Assembly: GCA_900543305.1 (NCBI GenBank)
Contig: UQQZ01000069.1
Span: forward strand, 1-13,771
From: an uncultured Oscillospiraceae bacterium
GTDB lineage: Bacteria; Bacillota; Clostridia; Oscillospirales; Acutalibacteraceae
Reading direction: 5' to 3'
Length of the DNA stretch: 13,771 nt
Positions 13,188-13,771 of this stretch are shown here, one piece after another; position 1 is the stretch's first letter; every line of letters starts with the position of its first letter. Under the pieces are notes generated by a model that saw only the letters and a list, made by a program, of their open reading frames with translations, made no database searches and was not told the origin of the DNA. Position numbers and translations under genes: made by a program.

Positions 13188-13771
13188 TTATTTCTCCAAG
13201 CGAAGGATCGAACGTTTAACCAAAGTTGCGGCAATTTCCAGCTTATAGGCGTTCTTCTCAAAGGGAACTGCCCCTTCCAACGCCAACTGTGCAGCAATTT
13301 CCGCTGTTTCTTCGTCAGGCTTCCGACCGATCAGATACTGAGCTGCCTTGTCCCGTTTCAACGGTACCGGAGCTACACCGCCCAGCACCAGTTGTGCCTT
13401 TTGGATTTTGCCGTCTTTTACAGAGTAGGCGCTTGCCAAACTCACCATGGCAAAGTCCACGGAATCTCTCAGTCTGAATTTATCATAGTGCCTTTCAAGG
13501 CCAGTTTCCAGAGGGATCTGAATCTCCGTTAAAATCTCATTGGCTTCCAGATGATCCTGTACCTTCAGGCTATGCGTGAACAGGTCTGCAGCGCTGATCT
13601 CTTTGTAGTTGGTTTTGATCACTGCGTTGAGAGCAACCAAAACCGGCGACAGATCCGAAGCGTTTACAGAGTAACAGCCGCAGTTCATACAGCGCTTTGC
13701 TTCCTCAGCCGCCTGCTCCATCGTCAAAGAGGTGGAATCTTCCTTTTCCAGGCAGCGTTCGCCCACAGGAG
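13188..13771 (-). CDS. molybdenum hydroxylase flavin subunit, C-terminal part, apparently fused to GltD-like region (5' partial)
   Basis: The frame is open to the right edge; about 194 residues are seen. Numbering from the GTG at 13766, residues 92-190 match the C-terminal domain of CO dehydrogenase/xanthine dehydrogenase flavoproteins (FRLRDSVDFAMVS, then LGGVAPVPL). Residues ~36-85 (ASDLSPVLVALNA...LFTH...ILTEIQIP) match the end of the FAD-binding half. Just before these stands EEAKRCMNCGCY (21-32), a pattern typical of GltD-like flavin oxidoreductases with their cysteine cluster. This suggests a fusion of an NAD(P)H-linked GltD-like module to a hydroxylase flavin subunit. It is the terminal target for the Moco genes downstream. 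The stop is TAA at 13188-13190. Confidence 0.8.
   Translation of the reverse strand, partial: PVGERCLEKEDSTSLTMEQAAEEAKRCMNCGCYSVNASDLSPVLVALNAVIKTNYKEISAADLFTHSLKVQDHLEANEILTEIQIPLETGLERHYDKFRLRDSVDFAMVSLASAYSVKDGKIQKAQLVLGGVAPVPLKRDKAAQYLIGRKPDEETAEIAAQLALEGAVPFEKNAYKLEIAATLVKRSILRLEK

Noticed and set aside
1..13771. tRNA, rRNA, CRISPR array, transposase or integration site
   Set aside because: No cloverleaf, repeat-spacer pattern, transposase motif or flanking repeat was seen while reading both strands; the window is continuous coding operons.

Overview
The window looks like a chromosomal segment of an anaerobic, moderately GC-balanced Firmicute, probably a gut-type Clostridia (Oscillospirales or Lachnospirales-like). 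The basis is the strong AGGAGG-type ribosome sites before almost every gene, tightly packed operons with ATGA overlaps, a Gram-positive-style lipoprotein binding protein, and a xanthine-dehydrogenase-type molybdenum hydroxylase locus of the clostridial kind. The species assignment is inference.

Left part (1-1955, + strand): the end of a YfcE/MJ0936-type metallophosphoesterase, a GrpB/UPF0157 family protein, and a protein joining a short Rossmann-like N-terminus to a TylF-type methyltransferase. They look like ordinary housekeeping or accessory genes. A strong intrinsic terminator at about 1975-2010 sits between these genes and the converging operon and can serve both strands.

Right part (2065-13771, - strand, read right to left): one long molybdenum operon whose promoter lies outside the right edge. 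In transcription order it encodes: the end of a flavin subunit of a molybdenum hydroxylase, apparently fused to a GltD-like part; a short MoaA-like radical SAM protein without the second iron-sulfur site; a Crp/Fnr regulator with a Cys-x-Cys-x-Cys stretch; a 134-residue protein of unknown function; a MobA/MocA-like nucleotidyltransferase fused to a ModE-type DNA-binding domain; XdhC; a histidine phosphatase fused to an HD domain; a MoeA/Mog-like molybdopterin-binding protein with a four-cysteine tail; MoaC; MoaA; a MOSC-MogA fusion; and the molybdate transporter ModA, ModB, ModC.

The genes form a supply line. ModABC imports molybdate. MoaA and MoaC make the pyranopterin. The Mog domain adenylates molybdopterin. 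The MobA/MocA-like enzyme probably makes the dinucleotide cofactor. XdhC (and possibly the MOSC domain) should sulfurate and insert it into the hydroxylase encoded at the right edge. MoaD, MoaE and a full-length MoeA are not in the window. The least explained parts are the phosphatase-HD fusion, the truncated MoaA paralogue, the 134-residue protein and the nucleotidyltransferase-HTH fusion. Together they suggest a control or cofactor-tailoring layer that is not obvious from known Moco biochemistry.
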